Shown here: in pieces, positions 54,329 through 63,773 of the stretch | Layout: every line of letters starts with the position of its first letter | Position numbering within the stretch: the first letter of the stretch is position 1 | NCBI GenBank assembly: GCA_024231955.1 | Contig: JAAEPZ010000433.1 | Coordinates: 62,001-126,000, forward strand | Reading direction: 5' to 3' | Source of the DNA: a bacterium | GTDB taxonomy: Bacteria > Krumholzibacteriota > Krumholzibacteriia > JACNKJ01 | DNA: 64,000 bases | Translations under genes and position numbers: made by a program | The notes under the pieces: generated by a model | The model's database searches: none | What the model saw: the letters and a program-made list of their open reading frames with translations, nothing else | What the model was told of the DNA's origin: nothing

Positions 54329-55650
54329 GGAAACTGACCGGTTTCATCGGCTTGCTGCTGCTGGCCTGGGCCGTGCGCTCGGATCTGCTCAATCTGAACG
54401 GCGGCGGTATCGGCTGCGTCAGCATCTCGCTGGGCTTCCTGCTCCTGGCGGCTTACGTATTGGGGGACCTGCTCACACACATCAGGCTGCCCCGCATTAC
54501 GGGTTACCTGCTGGCGGGTCTCCTCTTCGGCCCCCAGCTGCTGGGGTTCGTCGATGCCCAGAGTCTATCCAGTCTCAAGGTCATCGACAGCCTGGCGCTC
54601 ACCTTCATCGCCCTGAGCGCCGGCGGTGAACTGCAGATATCCGAACTGCGCAAAAATCGACGAGTGATCCTGTTCTCACTGACCTCTCTGATCCTGGTCG
54701 TGTTGATCGGCAGCACCCTGCTCATCCTGGCGTTCAGTCCGCTGTTCTCCTTCACAAGCGGCCTGCAGGGTCTGAACCTGCTCGTCCTGGCCGCGACTCT
54801 CGGCGCCATCGCCACGGCGCGCAGCCCCGCCAGCGCCATTGCCATCATCAAGGAGACACGCGCCCACGGCCCCTTCACCGACGTCACACTCGGATTGACC
54901 GTGACGATGGATATCCTGGCCATCGTGATCTTCGCCGTCGTGATCAGTGTCGGCGAGGCGCTGCTGAGCGCGGGGGGGATGGACGCGTCATACATCGGTG
55001 GCTTGAGCCTGGAGATCGCCGCTTCGCTGACGCTGGGCGCGGGGCTCGGTTTCGCTCTGGCCGCCTGGCTGCGGAATGTGGAGAGCCATCACCTGATCAC
55101 GTTGTTCGTGCTGGCGATCGTGGTCAGCGAGGCCTCCCACTTCCTGAGCCAATGGCTCGACGCCCACTACGGCGTCTCGTTCCACCTGGAACCGATGCTC
55201 ATCTGCATCGCCACGGGGTTCGTCGTGCGCAACTTCAGCGCCCAGGGCAACCGTTTCCTCCATGTGATCGAAAAGGGCGGGCTGATGGTCTACACGCTTT
55301 TCTTCGCCCTGGCCGGTGCGGCCCTGGACCTGGATATCCTGCGGCACACCTGGCGGCTGGCTCTGCTCCTGGTGGCGATCCGCTTCGTGACGATCCAGTG
55401 CGGAGCCTGGCTCGGCGCCCGGCTGTCCGGTGCGCAGCCGGTATTCCGCCGGTATCTGGGTATCAGTTTCGTCACGCAGGCGGGGGTGAGTCTGGGGTTG
55501 GCCAAAGCGGTGGAGGCGCGGTTCCCCGAGTGGGGTCCGGCCGTGGCGACGCTGGCCATCGCGAGCATCACCATCAACCAGATGATCGGTCCGATCCTCT
55601 TCAAGCAGGCGCTTAGCCTGGCCGGGGAGATCGGCAAGGGCGACGAGTGA
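54325..55650 (+). CDS. CPA2-type Na+/H+ or K+/H+ antiporter-like protein, second of a coupled pair
   Basis: 441 residues, about 12 membrane segments. GTG start within the stop codon of the upstream antiporter (AAGTGAGG), so translation is coupled. Kef/CPA2 features include LGDLLTHIRLPRITGYLLAG, TFIALSAGGELQ and ATARSPASAIAIIKE followed by TVTMDILAIVIF with an acidic residue in the centre. No C-terminal RCK/TrkA-N domain is seen, so it is the membrane part alone. With the first gene it could make a heterodimer. Substrate ion not determined. A 30-base gap then the convergent ankyrin gene. Confidence 0.82.
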   Translation: MRKLTGFIGLLLLAWAVRSDLLNLNGGGIGCVSISLGFLLLAAYVLGDLLTHIRLPRITGYLLAGLLFGPQLLGFVDAQSLSSLKVIDSLALTFIALSAGGELQISELRKNRRVILFSLTSLILVVLIGSTLLILAFSPLFSFTSGLQGLNLLVLAATLGAIATARSPASAIAIIKETRAHGPFTDVTLGLTVTMDILAIVIFAVVISVGEALLSAGGMDASYIGGLSLEIAASLTLGAGLGFALAAWLRNVESHHLITLFVLAIVVSEASHFLSQWLDAHYGVSFHLEPMLICIATGFVVRNFSAQGNRFLHVIEKGGLMVYTLFFALAGAALDLDILRHTWRLALLLVAIRFVTIQCGAWLGARLSGAQPVFRRYLGISFVTQAGVSLGLAKAVEARFPEWGPAVATLAIASITINQMIGPILFKQALSLAGEIGKGDE

Positions 55651-55680
55651 GAAAAGCGCCCCCCTACCCGATCGTCGGAA

Positions 55681-57189
55681 TCAGGGTCTGAACTCCTCCA
55701 CCACACGGGCATCGACCCAGAAGAATTCATCATCCGATTCGCCCTGCCGCAGAAAGAAGATGTATCGACCATCAGGGGTGATGGTGGGCATCCAGGTGTG
55801 CCCCCGATTGAACTTCTCCCCCATACTCCGAGCCGGGGTCCAGGTGTCGTCCGGATTGCGGAAACTGATGAAGAGCTCGTTGAAGGGGGTTTGCCCGTCA
55901 CTCCGAAATGAGGACCAGATCAGGTAGCTCTCGTCGGGCGCAATCGCCGGGCCGAGATCGTGCGTGGGGCTGTTGATGTTCGCCCCGAGTTTCTCGGGCT
56001 CCACGTAGCGACCGTTCACCAAGCGGGAGCGATAGATGGCGCAGGGCTCTCCTCTCTCCTCCGCCCGGAAGTACATGTTGCCGTTGCGTGCGAGTGACAA
56101 ATTGCCGACGCTCCGCCCCGGTCTGTTCAACGGCTCCGGGGCCATCTGCGGTTCGCCCCAACCGGAACGGGTCCTGTCGACATACCAGATCATGGTGCTC
56201 TTCTCGGCGTTCGGCGCAGCGCTGACCGGTCGTTTGGAGAAGAAGTAGAGACGCCGACCGTCCGCCGTCACGCAGGCGGTGCCATCGTGATCCCCCCCCT
56301 GAAACGGAGCCAGATGCGGCTCGCCCCAACGGTTGCCGCTGCGCACCATCCGCCACAGGGATTGAATCGGAATGGCGTGCTGCGCCCAGTACATCTCGCA
56401 GCCGTCGGGCGAGAAAGTGATGCCCCCGTGTGGCGCAAAGGGGGCCAGACAGATACCCGGAGCGAAGACCTCCGGCTCCAGTCCCGGCAGCGGCTGCCCG
56501 AGATAGTCGCCCGTCAGTTCGGGGAACCCGGTCCCCCGTTCGGCCCCAGCCCTTTTCAGTTCACGCACGACATCCTGGTGATCGTACTCCTCGGCGAAGG
56601 CCAGCGCGGTGTAGCCGTTGGCGCAAGCGGCATCGGATCGCGCACCGTGTTCCAGAAGCAGCCGCGTCATGTCGGCCGAGCCCTTCGCCGCGATCATCTG
56701 CAGCGGGGTGACGGCGTAGACCCGCTCCACATTGACATCCGCACCGGCCCGCACCAGCAACTCCAGCAGCGCATCGCTGCCACGACCGGCCAGGTGGACG
56801 GGCGCTGTTCCGTCATCAGCTCGTGCATTGATCTCCGCGCCGGCAGCGAGCAGAAGTTCGACGATCTCCGGCGATCCCCCGCGGCCCCAGACGGCCCAGT
56901 GCAGCGGCGTCAGGCCCTCATTGGTCCTGAGCGACAGATCGGCACCGGCTGCGATCAGATAGCGCACCACCTCGATGCGACCACGCCGGACGGCACTGGC
57001 AAGGGGCGTCCATCCCCACTCGGCGGGCAGATCGAGCAGATCGGGATCCCCGGCCAGCAACTCCTCGACCAGAGCCAGGTCGCCATCACCGGCGGCCTGA
57101 TGGATCGGCGCTGCAAAACAGACGGTTGTACAGACAAACAGGGACAGAGCAAACAATGACCGAGACGGCTTGTGCTCGCTGACATGCAT
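55681..57189 (-). CDS. Secreted ankyrin-repeat protein with C-terminal PD40/TolB-like propeller
   Basis: 502 residues with a signal peptide ending CFAAP. Six ankyrin repeats (25-215) start IHQAAGDGDLALVEELLAGD and continue as WTPLASAVRRGRIEVVRYLIAAGADL and so on. From about 240 a PD40/WD40-like propeller follows: GGITFSPDGCEMYWAQ, TACVTADGRRLYFFSKR, DLGPAIAPDESYLIWSS, WMPTITPDGRYIFFLRQG. The joined architecture suggests a periplasmic binding scaffold. The start is the ATG at 57189, with GAG eight bases upstream, weak. The convergent antiporter ends 30 bases away. Role unknown. Confidence 0.85.
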   Translation of the reverse strand: MHVSEHKPSRSLFALSLFVCTTVCFAAPIHQAAGDGDLALVEELLAGDPDLLDLPAEWGWTPLASAVRRGRIEVVRYLIAAGADLSLRTNEGLTPLHWAVWGRGGSPEIVELLLAAGAEINARADDGTAPVHLAGRGSDALLELLVRAGADVNVERVYAVTPLQMIAAKGSADMTRLLLEHGARSDAACANGYTALAFAEEYDHQDVVRELKRAGAERGTGFPELTGDYLGQPLPGLEPEVFAPGICLAPFAPHGGITFSPDGCEMYWAQHAIPIQSLWRMVRSGNRWGEPHLAPFQGGDHDGTACVTADGRRLYFFSKRPVSAAPNAEKSTMIWYVDRTRSGWGEPQMAPEPLNRPGRSVGNLSLARNGNMYFRAEERGEPCAIYRSRLVNGRYVEPEKLGANINSPTHDLGPAIAPDESYLIWSSFRSDGQTPFNELFISFRNPDDTWTPARSMGEKFNRGHTWMPTITPDGRYIFFLRQGESDDEFFWVDARVVEEFRP

Positions 57190-57415
57190 GAGATCTCACA
57201 ATCGGCAGGGATAGAGGCGGAGAGATCACCCTCCGCCACGCATGTTACTCCTTACACACATGATGCACACGGAGACCGGTACAGTCAAGGGGGCCACGGC
57301 CAAGATCGCACTCGGTCGATCAGTCTCCCGTCAGGATCGGGTATTTCTCCTGCGGCGAACTCAGGCCAAGCGGAGTTAAGTGCGTGTCCCCGGTTCGGTC
57401 GAGTGTCCCCAGCTT

Positions 57416-59113
57416 CTAGGGCATCACATTCCAGCGGAGCAGATCGTAGGTGGACAGCGTCGTCTCTTCCGGGTTTCCGGCAACGTAAGGCGTGCGGTAG
57501 TCACGCACCTTGACCACACCCACGCCGGGGCAGTACCAGGTCGAATCCACCCGAGTCTCCACCACCGTCGCTGACTGCCAGTACCGGATCTCGTAATCGC
57601 CCCGGACAAGCACGCAGTATGGCAGCACCAGTTCCGGCGCCTCCGGGAGATCGATCTCCGGAGGCAACACCGTCGGCGTTAGATCCTCGATCGCCTGAAC
57701 GGTGAACGTATGGGACATCTGGTAGTCGACCCCCTCCTCGTTGAAGCCGGAGGATGTGCCCCAGGTTTTGTCGAGATCGAGCGGGTGGTTCAGCAAGGTG
57801 ATGTTCGGGCTGCAGGAGATCTCCGCCCCGTCCGGCGGCGCGTTGTTCCAGCGTTGCCACTGGATGACGTTACCCATCTCGATCAACCTTTTCTGGAATA
57901 TCCCCTGGGTATAATCCTCGGGATTCCAGACCCGGCCGCCGATTGGCTCAATGAGGCGTGTCTGGTACCAGATATAGCTGTTGACCTCTTCGACCTTCTC
58001 CAGACAATCGGAGGCGACGGGATCATCGCCGCCCAGCTTGTAGTTCCACCAGTCGCTTGCGCCGTGCGGCGTGTATACAGCTTCACCGGTCGTGGAGAAA
58101 CTCCACTCGGTGGGCGCTTCGCTGGTGTTGCCGGCGACATCGTCGCAGGGGCCGATGACGGCGACGAGATCGACGCCCGCGGGCAGGTCGGCTATTTCGA
58201 ATAGCGCTACGGTATTGCCCTCCTCCCATACCGGCTCACTGAAACCGCAGTTCAGCAGACGGTAGTCCAGCGTCTGAATCGAGAAGGTGGTCGGATCGAT
58301 CTCCTCGTCGAAGATGATCCGCAGTTCGCCGAAGTCCTGGGCGACGCCGATCGCGCCATGGGCCGGCTCGCACCTCAAGATCACCGGCGGGTCTTCGTCG
58401 ACGACTCCATCGGTGGTCCTGAAGCTGAAGCTGTAGGGGGCTTCCATGGTCTGCCCGAACTCGTCGGCGATCCCCGTCTCCAGTTCGATCGTATACCAGG
58501 TGTCCAGTTCGAGATAGTGCGTCGCAAAGCTGAGGTACACTACCTCATCGAACATGGACAGGTTGAAGGCCGTCGTCGGCGTCACGGTCAAGTTGCCCTC
58601 GAACGTGTCGCGATCCAGCCAGGAGGAGTTGAAGGTGATATCCACGCGAGTTGTCGTCTCCACGGACTGTTCCTCATCATAAGGGACTGTGCCGACCACC
58701 GCGGGGCGGTGCGGAATCGTCGTGAAGATGCTCGACTCCGTTTCCCTCAGCACCGACCCGTCCAGGCTTTCGACGAAAGCCTCCACCCTCATCCGGTACG
58801 ACGTATCATATTCCAATGGCGAATCGGGCCTGTAGGTGGCGACGCTCATGCCCGTATTCCAGGTCAGCGTATAGGGCACCGCTACATCGTCGTCAATGTT
58901 GCGAAAGGACGACTTGGCGATGACGCTGTCCTCGTTCATCGGCTCCCCGAAACTGACGATGGCCACGACATCCCGCGCAACCCCAACGGCGTCGTTGCTC
59001 GGAGTTATACCGACACTCAACGGATTCGGTGAACCCGGGATGGATACGTCGCCACAGGACAGCAGGCCTGCCAGTATCAGGAGAATCAAAGAACTGTAGA
59101 TCGTGGTTCGCAT
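57416..59113 (-). CDS. Lipoprotein with Big_5 Ig-like repeats
   Basis: 565 residues. The N-terminus has a lipobox LAGLLSCGD. Three Ig-like units of the Big_5 type are present (about 30-330): SVGITPSNDAVGVARDVVAIVSFGEPM, RPAVVGTVPYDEEQSVETTTRVDITF, PPVILRCEPAHGAIGVAQDFGELRIIFDEEI. The last 230 residues are of unknown type with several Trp and Tyr. Start ATG at 59113 has GGAGG 5 bases upstream; four codons upstream is another Met without such a site. It should be an outer-membrane-anchored surface protein. Monocistronic, no terminator seen immediately after its stop. Confidence 0.83.
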   Translation of the reverse strand: MRTTIYSSLILLILAGLLSCGDVSIPGSPNPLSVGITPSNDAVGVARDVVAIVSFGEPMNEDSVIAKSSFRNIDDDVAVPYTLTWNTGMSVATYRPDSPLEYDTSYRMRVEAFVESLDGSVLRETESSIFTTIPHRPAVVGTVPYDEEQSVETTTRVDITFNSSWLDRDTFEGNLTVTPTTAFNLSMFDEVVYLSFATHYLELDTWYTIELETGIADEFGQTMEAPYSFSFRTTDGVVDEDPPVILRCEPAHGAIGVAQDFGELRIIFDEEIDPTTFSIQTLDYRLLNCGFSEPVWEEGNTVALFEIADLPAGVDLVAVIGPCDDVAGNTSEAPTEWSFSTTGEAVYTPHGASDWWNYKLGGDDPVASDCLEKVEEVNSYIWYQTRLIEPIGGRVWNPEDYTQGIFQKRLIEMGNVIQWQRWNNAPPDGAEISCSPNITLLNHPLDLDKTWGTSSGFNEEGVDYQMSHTFTVQAIEDLTPTVLPPEIDLPEAPELVLPYCVLVRGDYEIRYWQSATVVETRVDSTWYCPGVGVVKVRDYRTPYVAGNPEETTLSTYDLLRWNVMP

Positions 59114-59198
59114 GACATCCTCCACGAAAGGTGTTGGTTCGCGATTGGCGGAGCGACGATTCGCCCCGCAAATGTTAGACGTTTGGCGGCCACCTGAA

Positions 59199-60392
59199 TC
59201 ACGCAGGCAGCAGCGGCAATTTCTCCTGGGGCGTGCTGAGCCATTCGAGTCCGGAGTCGGTGACGAGCACCATCTCCTCCAGACCCAGATAGCCGCGCCC
59301 CTCGATATCGACGCCGAGTTCCAGCGTGAACACGTTTCCCGGCGTCACTTTGTAGAACGGCGTCTGCCCGTAACGCTCCCACTTCGGGCCTAGCACTCCC
59401 CCCCCGTCGTGGGCGGCGCGCCCCACCTGGTGACCCGTGGCGTGCTGGTACTCGTCGTACCCCGAACCGATGAGCACCTGACGCGCTGCCTCGTCCACCA
59501 GCCACCCCTCGACGCCGGGACGCAGAACCGCAGCGGCGGCGAGAATCGACGCCCGCACAGCCAGGAACGCCCGCAGCACATCGGGAGGCGGTTCCGTCTC
59601 CCCCGGCTCGGGCACGTACCACGCGCGCTGGATATCCGAGGCGTACCCCTCCCGCTTCACGCCGAAATCGAGATGGAAGACGCACCCCCGCCGCACCTGC
59701 AGGGTAGCCGAAGGGCCGCCGTGGCCGACCAGGGAACCGGGGCCGGTGGTGACGACCGGGCACATGTTCGACTCCCAGGAGGTCACCAGCCCCCGCCGGT
59801 CGATGGCGTCGTGCATGAACCGCAGCACCTCCAGCTCCGTCACGCCTGGGCGCGCGAACTCCTCCGTCTCCGCGAAGATCTCATCGGTGGAGGCGATCGT
59901 GTTTCGGATCAGAGCAATCTCCGTCGGCGACTTGCGCCCCCTGAGTTCCGCCACCACCCGCTCCGCGCTGATGAAACATTCCGGATAGGGGGTACCCTCC
60001 AGATGCTGCTTGAGGAGTTCGAAGAGGCCGTGGGAGAGGCCGTCGGCCTTTGTATCATTGAGGGAGTAGTTGAGACCGATGGTGCCGGGGTCGAGGCGGG
60101 TCAGCGTCTCACGCAACGGGTCACGGATGCTCTCGACGTAGGGGATCACCTTGTTCCAGGCTCCGGTGCTCCGCACGGCTTCGTCTTCATACTTGCCGAC
60201 GATGGCGATCGATTCGCCCGTGCGGGTCAGAATCAGCGCGCTCTGCCAGGTCACGTCCTGCCCCAGAATCAGCGGCAGCACCGGGTCGCCGGCCTCTGCG
60301 CCCCCCCTGGCGAAGGTAAGCCAGCAGTCGATCCCCAGTTCATCAAGTACCCTGGCCGCCTGGACCACCTTCTCCCGGACGATCGTCGACAT
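59199..60392 (-). CDS. M24-family Xaa-Pro dipeptidase/aminopeptidase-like peptidase
   Basis: 397 residues. The C-terminal pita-bread domain keeps the five metal ligands of M24: two Asp in HLDFGVKREGYASDIQR, the His in ATGHQVGRAAHDGG, Glu in FTLELGV and Glu in GLEEMVLV. The N-terminal part (1-160) is the creatinase-type domain. It would remove an N-terminal residue ahead of proline or cleave dipeptides. AGGAGG lies 9 bases before the ATG at 60392; nine codons of upstream frame are discarded. No signal peptide, so cytoplasmic. Monocistronic. Confidence 0.92.
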   Translation of the reverse strand: MSTIVREKVVQAARVLDELGIDCWLTFARGGAEAGDPVLPLILGQDVTWQSALILTRTGESIAIVGKYEDEAVRSTGAWNKVIPYVESIRDPLRETLTRLDPGTIGLNYSLNDTKADGLSHGLFELLKQHLEGTPYPECFISAERVVAELRGRKSPTEIALIRNTIASTDEIFAETEEFARPGVTELEVLRFMHDAIDRRGLVTSWESNMCPVVTTGPGSLVGHGGPSATLQVRRGCVFHLDFGVKREGYASDIQRAWYVPEPGETEPPPDVLRAFLAVRASILAAAAVLRPGVEGWLVDEAARQVLIGSGYDEYQHATGHQVGRAAHDGGGVLGPKWERYGQTPFYKVTPGNVFTLELGVDIEGRGYLGLEEMVLVTDSGLEWLSTPQEKLPLLPA

Positions 60393-60627
60393 CTCTTCGG
60401 CCCTCCTGTTCCCGCTCACAGTGAGTGCTTCTCCAGCGCTATCTCATCCCGCTCAATGCGATCACGTCGGCAACGCGTATCTCCACACGGCGAGCGGCAT
60501 CAGCATGATCAATCCATCAGGCAAGGCTGTCCGGCAAAATCGTATCGGCGACTCTTTTGGGGGACAGCGGTAACCATTGACCGTCCACTGTGCAGTATAT
60601 GCAGACACGCAAACTGACAGGTTAATT
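60393..60627. other. Intergenic stretch, no gene seen
   Basis: Region upstream of the M24 peptidase gene. No gene, hairpin or strong motif seen; it must carry the peptidase promoter. Confidence 0.4.
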
Positions 60628-60771
60628 ATGCACACGCAAATCGGATTTGTCATCGTCATACTGGTTACCGGCGGTTTCTGCGCCACAACTTTATTCGCCG
60701 GGGTGATCCATGACGCCGCCGTCAGAGGTGACCGCTGGATTAATGAAAACGGCACAGTGCGGCAGCCGTAG
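60628..60771 (+). pseudogene. Remnant of a secreted ankyrin-repeat protein
   Basis: 47 codons with AGG 6 bases upstream of the ATG. A signal peptide (MHTQIGFVIVILVTGGFCAT) leads to FAGVIHDAAVRGD, which is the usual opening of a secreted ankyrin protein (compare FAAPIHQAAGDGD in the ankyrin-PD40 gene). Then WINENG resembles a shifted NARDENG-type turn and a stop follows. Most likely the 5' scar of a deleted gene. Confidence 0.45.
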
Positions 60772-60858
60772 CGAATCATCGCCAAACGGACGCGAGGATC
60801 ACAGCTGGAAGTATCTGTATATGTATTGATGGTTTTCCCAGGTTTACCGATGCCGAAA

Positions 60859-60886
60859 GGGCCCGCACCAAAAATGGTGCGGGCCC
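60859..60886 (-). terminator. Terminator after the phospholipase D-like gene
   Basis: A perfect 12-bp stem (GGGCCCGCACCA and complement) around AAAA, followed by TTTC on the minus strand, 21 bases past the stop. Confidence 0.88.
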
Positions 60887-60906
60887 CTCCAATTAGCGGA
60901 ACAGCT

Positions 60907-63600
60907 CTACCAGCGTTCGGGCAACGGCGCCGTCTCGACAGCCACATTGCGCCGCCAGTCGCTGGTGAACATCGTCGAGAGATAATCGAACAGCCCCTGC
61001 GACTCAATCGACAATCCGACCTCGCGGTTGAAGCGGTGGGCGGTCTCGCTGCCGTTGGCGCTGCCGACGTGACTCCAGTATTCCCGTCCGATCCGGGCGA
61101 GCAGCATCTTGTTGTGAATCGGGCGATCACGATTGGGACGATCCTCCGGCAATGAGCCAAGTCCCACGTGGAGGTCCAGCCCCTGCTCCAGCGCCAGCGA
61201 GTTCAGCGATTCGGCCATGCGGATGTTCTTGGCGTTGCGCCCCCGACCACCGGAACCGCTCACCAGAATCCGCACACTCGCTCCGCGACGGGCAGCCAGA
61301 ACGCAGGCCTGCAGGCGCGGATTGGGTATCTGTTTCACGCCGTGCCCCCACCAGGGGCGCTCGTATTGCTGCTCAACCAGGATCCAGTCCCCTTCGCCGG
61401 CCCTGTTGATCAGACCCAGATAGGCGCGATCGGGTCGGAGACAGTTGTCGGGCGATTGGGAGAGTTCGAAACTCGCCTTCTCGGTTGAGGTGAAGGGGGT
61501 CGCCTGCACGGGTTCGTACCCGGTGCGGTCGAAGGCTGCGCGGGGCAGGCTCTCGTCGAGGTCGTCGCGACTGACGAAGATATGCACGTCGCGCTGATGA
61601 TCGGGATCGCAATCGGTCTCCCAGATCGCGATCAGCCGCTCGACGACGCATGAGGCATCGGTGACGAGAAAGACGCCGCGCGAGCCATTGGTGCCGTTGC
61701 TCTTGTCGTCGGCGGGCACACTGCTCTGCGTCAGGTTGTCGCTGCCGACAAGCACCCGTTGCCGATCCGCGATCATGAACTTCTGATGCGGGTGGTTGTA
61801 GCGGTCGGGGATATCCGCATCCATCCCCTGATGCCGCGGATCATCACCGTTGCGCCAGAGATAGACCTGCCCCAGCCCGGACTCGTGCGCGACGATCAGA
61901 CTCATCAGGCCGCGCACCGAATCGTAAGTGCCGCCCCGCGCGCCGAAGATCTCGCCGTTGAGGAGGATCACCACCCGCACGCCACGCTCCATGGCGGCCA
62001 GGAGTTCATCGACGATGGTCGGATGTGTGATCAGGTAGAATTCGATCTCGAGACTCTCCTCCGCCGAGCGGATGAAGTCGCGGATACCGGCAAAACAGTT
62101 GTCGGGGGAGATGAAGGCGGTGACCTCTGCCTTTTCAGAGCAGCGCGCCGTGTCCCAGAACAGATCGCGATCCCAGCCGGGATAGGCCATCTGCCGGCCG
62201 AGATCCGGGTCGTCGGGATCGCTGATCCAATCCTTGGCGGTGTCGGTATCGAGACGCCGGTTGTCTTTCGGATCCCGCTTCCGCCAGAGAACCTGCCCCT
62301 CTTCGGGGACGTAGGTGGCGAAGCGATAGGGCCAGACTCCCCGCCCCGTCCAGCAGGAGACCTGAAGATCCTCCCCCTTCTCGATGGCGACGGCGTCCGC
62401 CACCAAACCCCGGGGATTGAGGAGCAGAAGCTCATCACCGCTGTTGCCGAGAATCAGGGCGCTGTCCTCGGGACAGGGATTCTTGTCGAAACTGAAGTCC
62501 GGCGGAAAACCGAACTCGAAGTAGAAGCGCTCGGCGTTCCGCGCCACATACACTTTTTCACCGGCTTCGACAACGGTATTTCTGGGGAAGTACCAGGACC
62601 CCTCGTTGTCGGTGACCGTCCAGTGGCCGATCTTGATTTTACGATTCCCGACATTGACGACCGCGAAGGACTCCGCACCCTCGCCGTCTCCCGGTTCGGC
62701 GGGGTCGTGACAGATCTCATCGAACAGCACATAACCACCGCGGCGCTTGCCGACGGTGCCGCCGAACTTGGCCTCCAGTTGTGCATTCTGGTTGAGGCAG
62801 GTGAGTTCGTCCCCCGGCTTGCCCCGGAAATCAATGATCGAGGGGTACTCATACTCGTCACCCGGCACCGCGAGATCCAGGTGATCTCCAACCTGGAACC
62901 AGGTGAAATCGTTGCGCGAACGGGGGCGCACTTGCCAGTAGCGACCTTTCCGATACCAGATGCCCCGGATGCCGACCAGAGCATCACCCTCTTTGATTAC
63001 GGGTGCGTTGCCGTCCTGAAGCTCAATGGAGATCTCGTTGGTTCCGAACTCCGCGACCATCAGCCAGGGTACGCCGTTGCCGTCCCGCCGAATGGCGGTG
63101 ACGACACCATCGTTGAGTTGGATGAACCGCCCACGATACTCCTCGGGGGCAGCCAGCAACCGGGCGGCATCGGCAATGTAGGGCCAGGGACCGTATTCCC
63201 ACATCGACTCGCTGCGCCCATAGCGGCTCACCAGGCCATCGATCGCTTTGAGCATCCCGGCACGGCGAGCGTCGAGATACAGCTCCCCATTCTCGTATTT
63301 GAGTGTCCCCCGCCACCAGGTCTGGTGCCAGACCTCGGCAAGATGCTCACCGGCCGCGATACGGAAACCGGCAGTTTGATCACCATTCACGACGGGAATC
63401 ACACCCAGGTAGACATCGCGGTAGAAGTCGGCAGTCACCTGACCCTGCACATCCACAACACTGCCAATGAGTGATGAATCGGCTGCCACGGCGGCCGGCA
63501 GTTTCGAGATGCAATCAAAACGGGGAGGGGCACTCTCCTGGGCTGATGCGCTGGAGTAGAGCAGGAACAGAAGAGTAATCGCGATCAACGGGCGACGCAT
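60907..63600 (-). CDS. Secreted phospholipase D-like protein with lamin-tail domain
   Basis: 897 residues. Signal peptide (MRRPLIAITLLFLLYSSASA). About 20-250 looks like two OB-type folds (GSVVDVQGQVTADFYRD; GRFIQLNDGVVTAIRRDG). About 275-400 is a lamin-tail domain (GGYVLFDEICHDPAE, FAVVNVGNRKIKIGHWTVTDN, NTVVEAGEKVYVARN). Two PLD modules follow: HKD1 is His605-x-Lys607 with Asp612 (HPHQKFMIAD), HKD2 has His829-x-Lys831 but Arg836 in place of the Asp (HNKMLLAR). It may be a nuclease or phospholipase. GGGAGG lies 5 bases before the ATG at 63600. Terminator at 60859-60886. Confidence 0.9.
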   Translation of the reverse strand: MRRPLIAITLLFLLYSSASAQESAPPRFDCISKLPAAVAADSSLIGSVVDVQGQVTADFYRDVYLGVIPVVNGDQTAGFRIAAGEHLAEVWHQTWWRGTLKYENGELYLDARRAGMLKAIDGLVSRYGRSESMWEYGPWPYIADAARLLAAPEEYRGRFIQLNDGVVTAIRRDGNGVPWLMVAEFGTNEISIELQDGNAPVIKEGDALVGIRGIWYRKGRYWQVRPRSRNDFTWFQVGDHLDLAVPGDEYEYPSIIDFRGKPGDELTCLNQNAQLEAKFGGTVGKRRGGYVLFDEICHDPAEPGDGEGAESFAVVNVGNRKIKIGHWTVTDNEGSWYFPRNTVVEAGEKVYVARNAERFYFEFGFPPDFSFDKNPCPEDSALILGNSGDELLLLNPRGLVADAVAIEKGEDLQVSCWTGRGVWPYRFATYVPEEGQVLWRKRDPKDNRRLDTDTAKDWISDPDDPDLGRQMAYPGWDRDLFWDTARCSEKAEVTAFISPDNCFAGIRDFIRSAEESLEIEFYLITHPTIVDELLAAMERGVRVVILLNGEIFGARGGTYDSVRGLMSLIVAHESGLGQVYLWRNGDDPRHQGMDADIPDRYNHPHQKFMIADRQRVLVGSDNLTQSSVPADDKSNGTNGSRGVFLVTDASCVVERLIAIWETDCDPDHQRDVHIFVSRDDLDESLPRAAFDRTGYEPVQATPFTSTEKASFELSQSPDNCLRPDRAYLGLINRAGEGDWILVEQQYERPWWGHGVKQIPNPRLQACVLAARRGASVRILVSGSGGRGRNAKNIRMAESLNSLALEQGLDLHVGLGSLPEDRPNRDRPIHNKMLLARIGREYWSHVGSANGSETAHRFNREVGLSIESQGLFDYLSTMFTSDWRRNVAVETAPLPERW

Positions 63601-63773
63601 GAAGACCTCCCTGGCGGTCCGTCGGAATGGATCCAGTTTGTTACCGGAAGACTGTAAGCCCATATGCGGCTTGAGACAAGTCGGAAAGGGCACAGTGAGT
63701 AATTGTGGTTTGACAGATACACACTCATGCCCGGGAAGTTCGCAATTCGAATGCCATTACGCAACGGATGCTT

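Noticed and set aside
61759..63474. 571-codon plus-strand frame opposite the phospholipase D-like gene
   Set aside because: Sense strand is well supported by HKD and lamin-tail motifs; the antisense frame is a GC-codon artefact.
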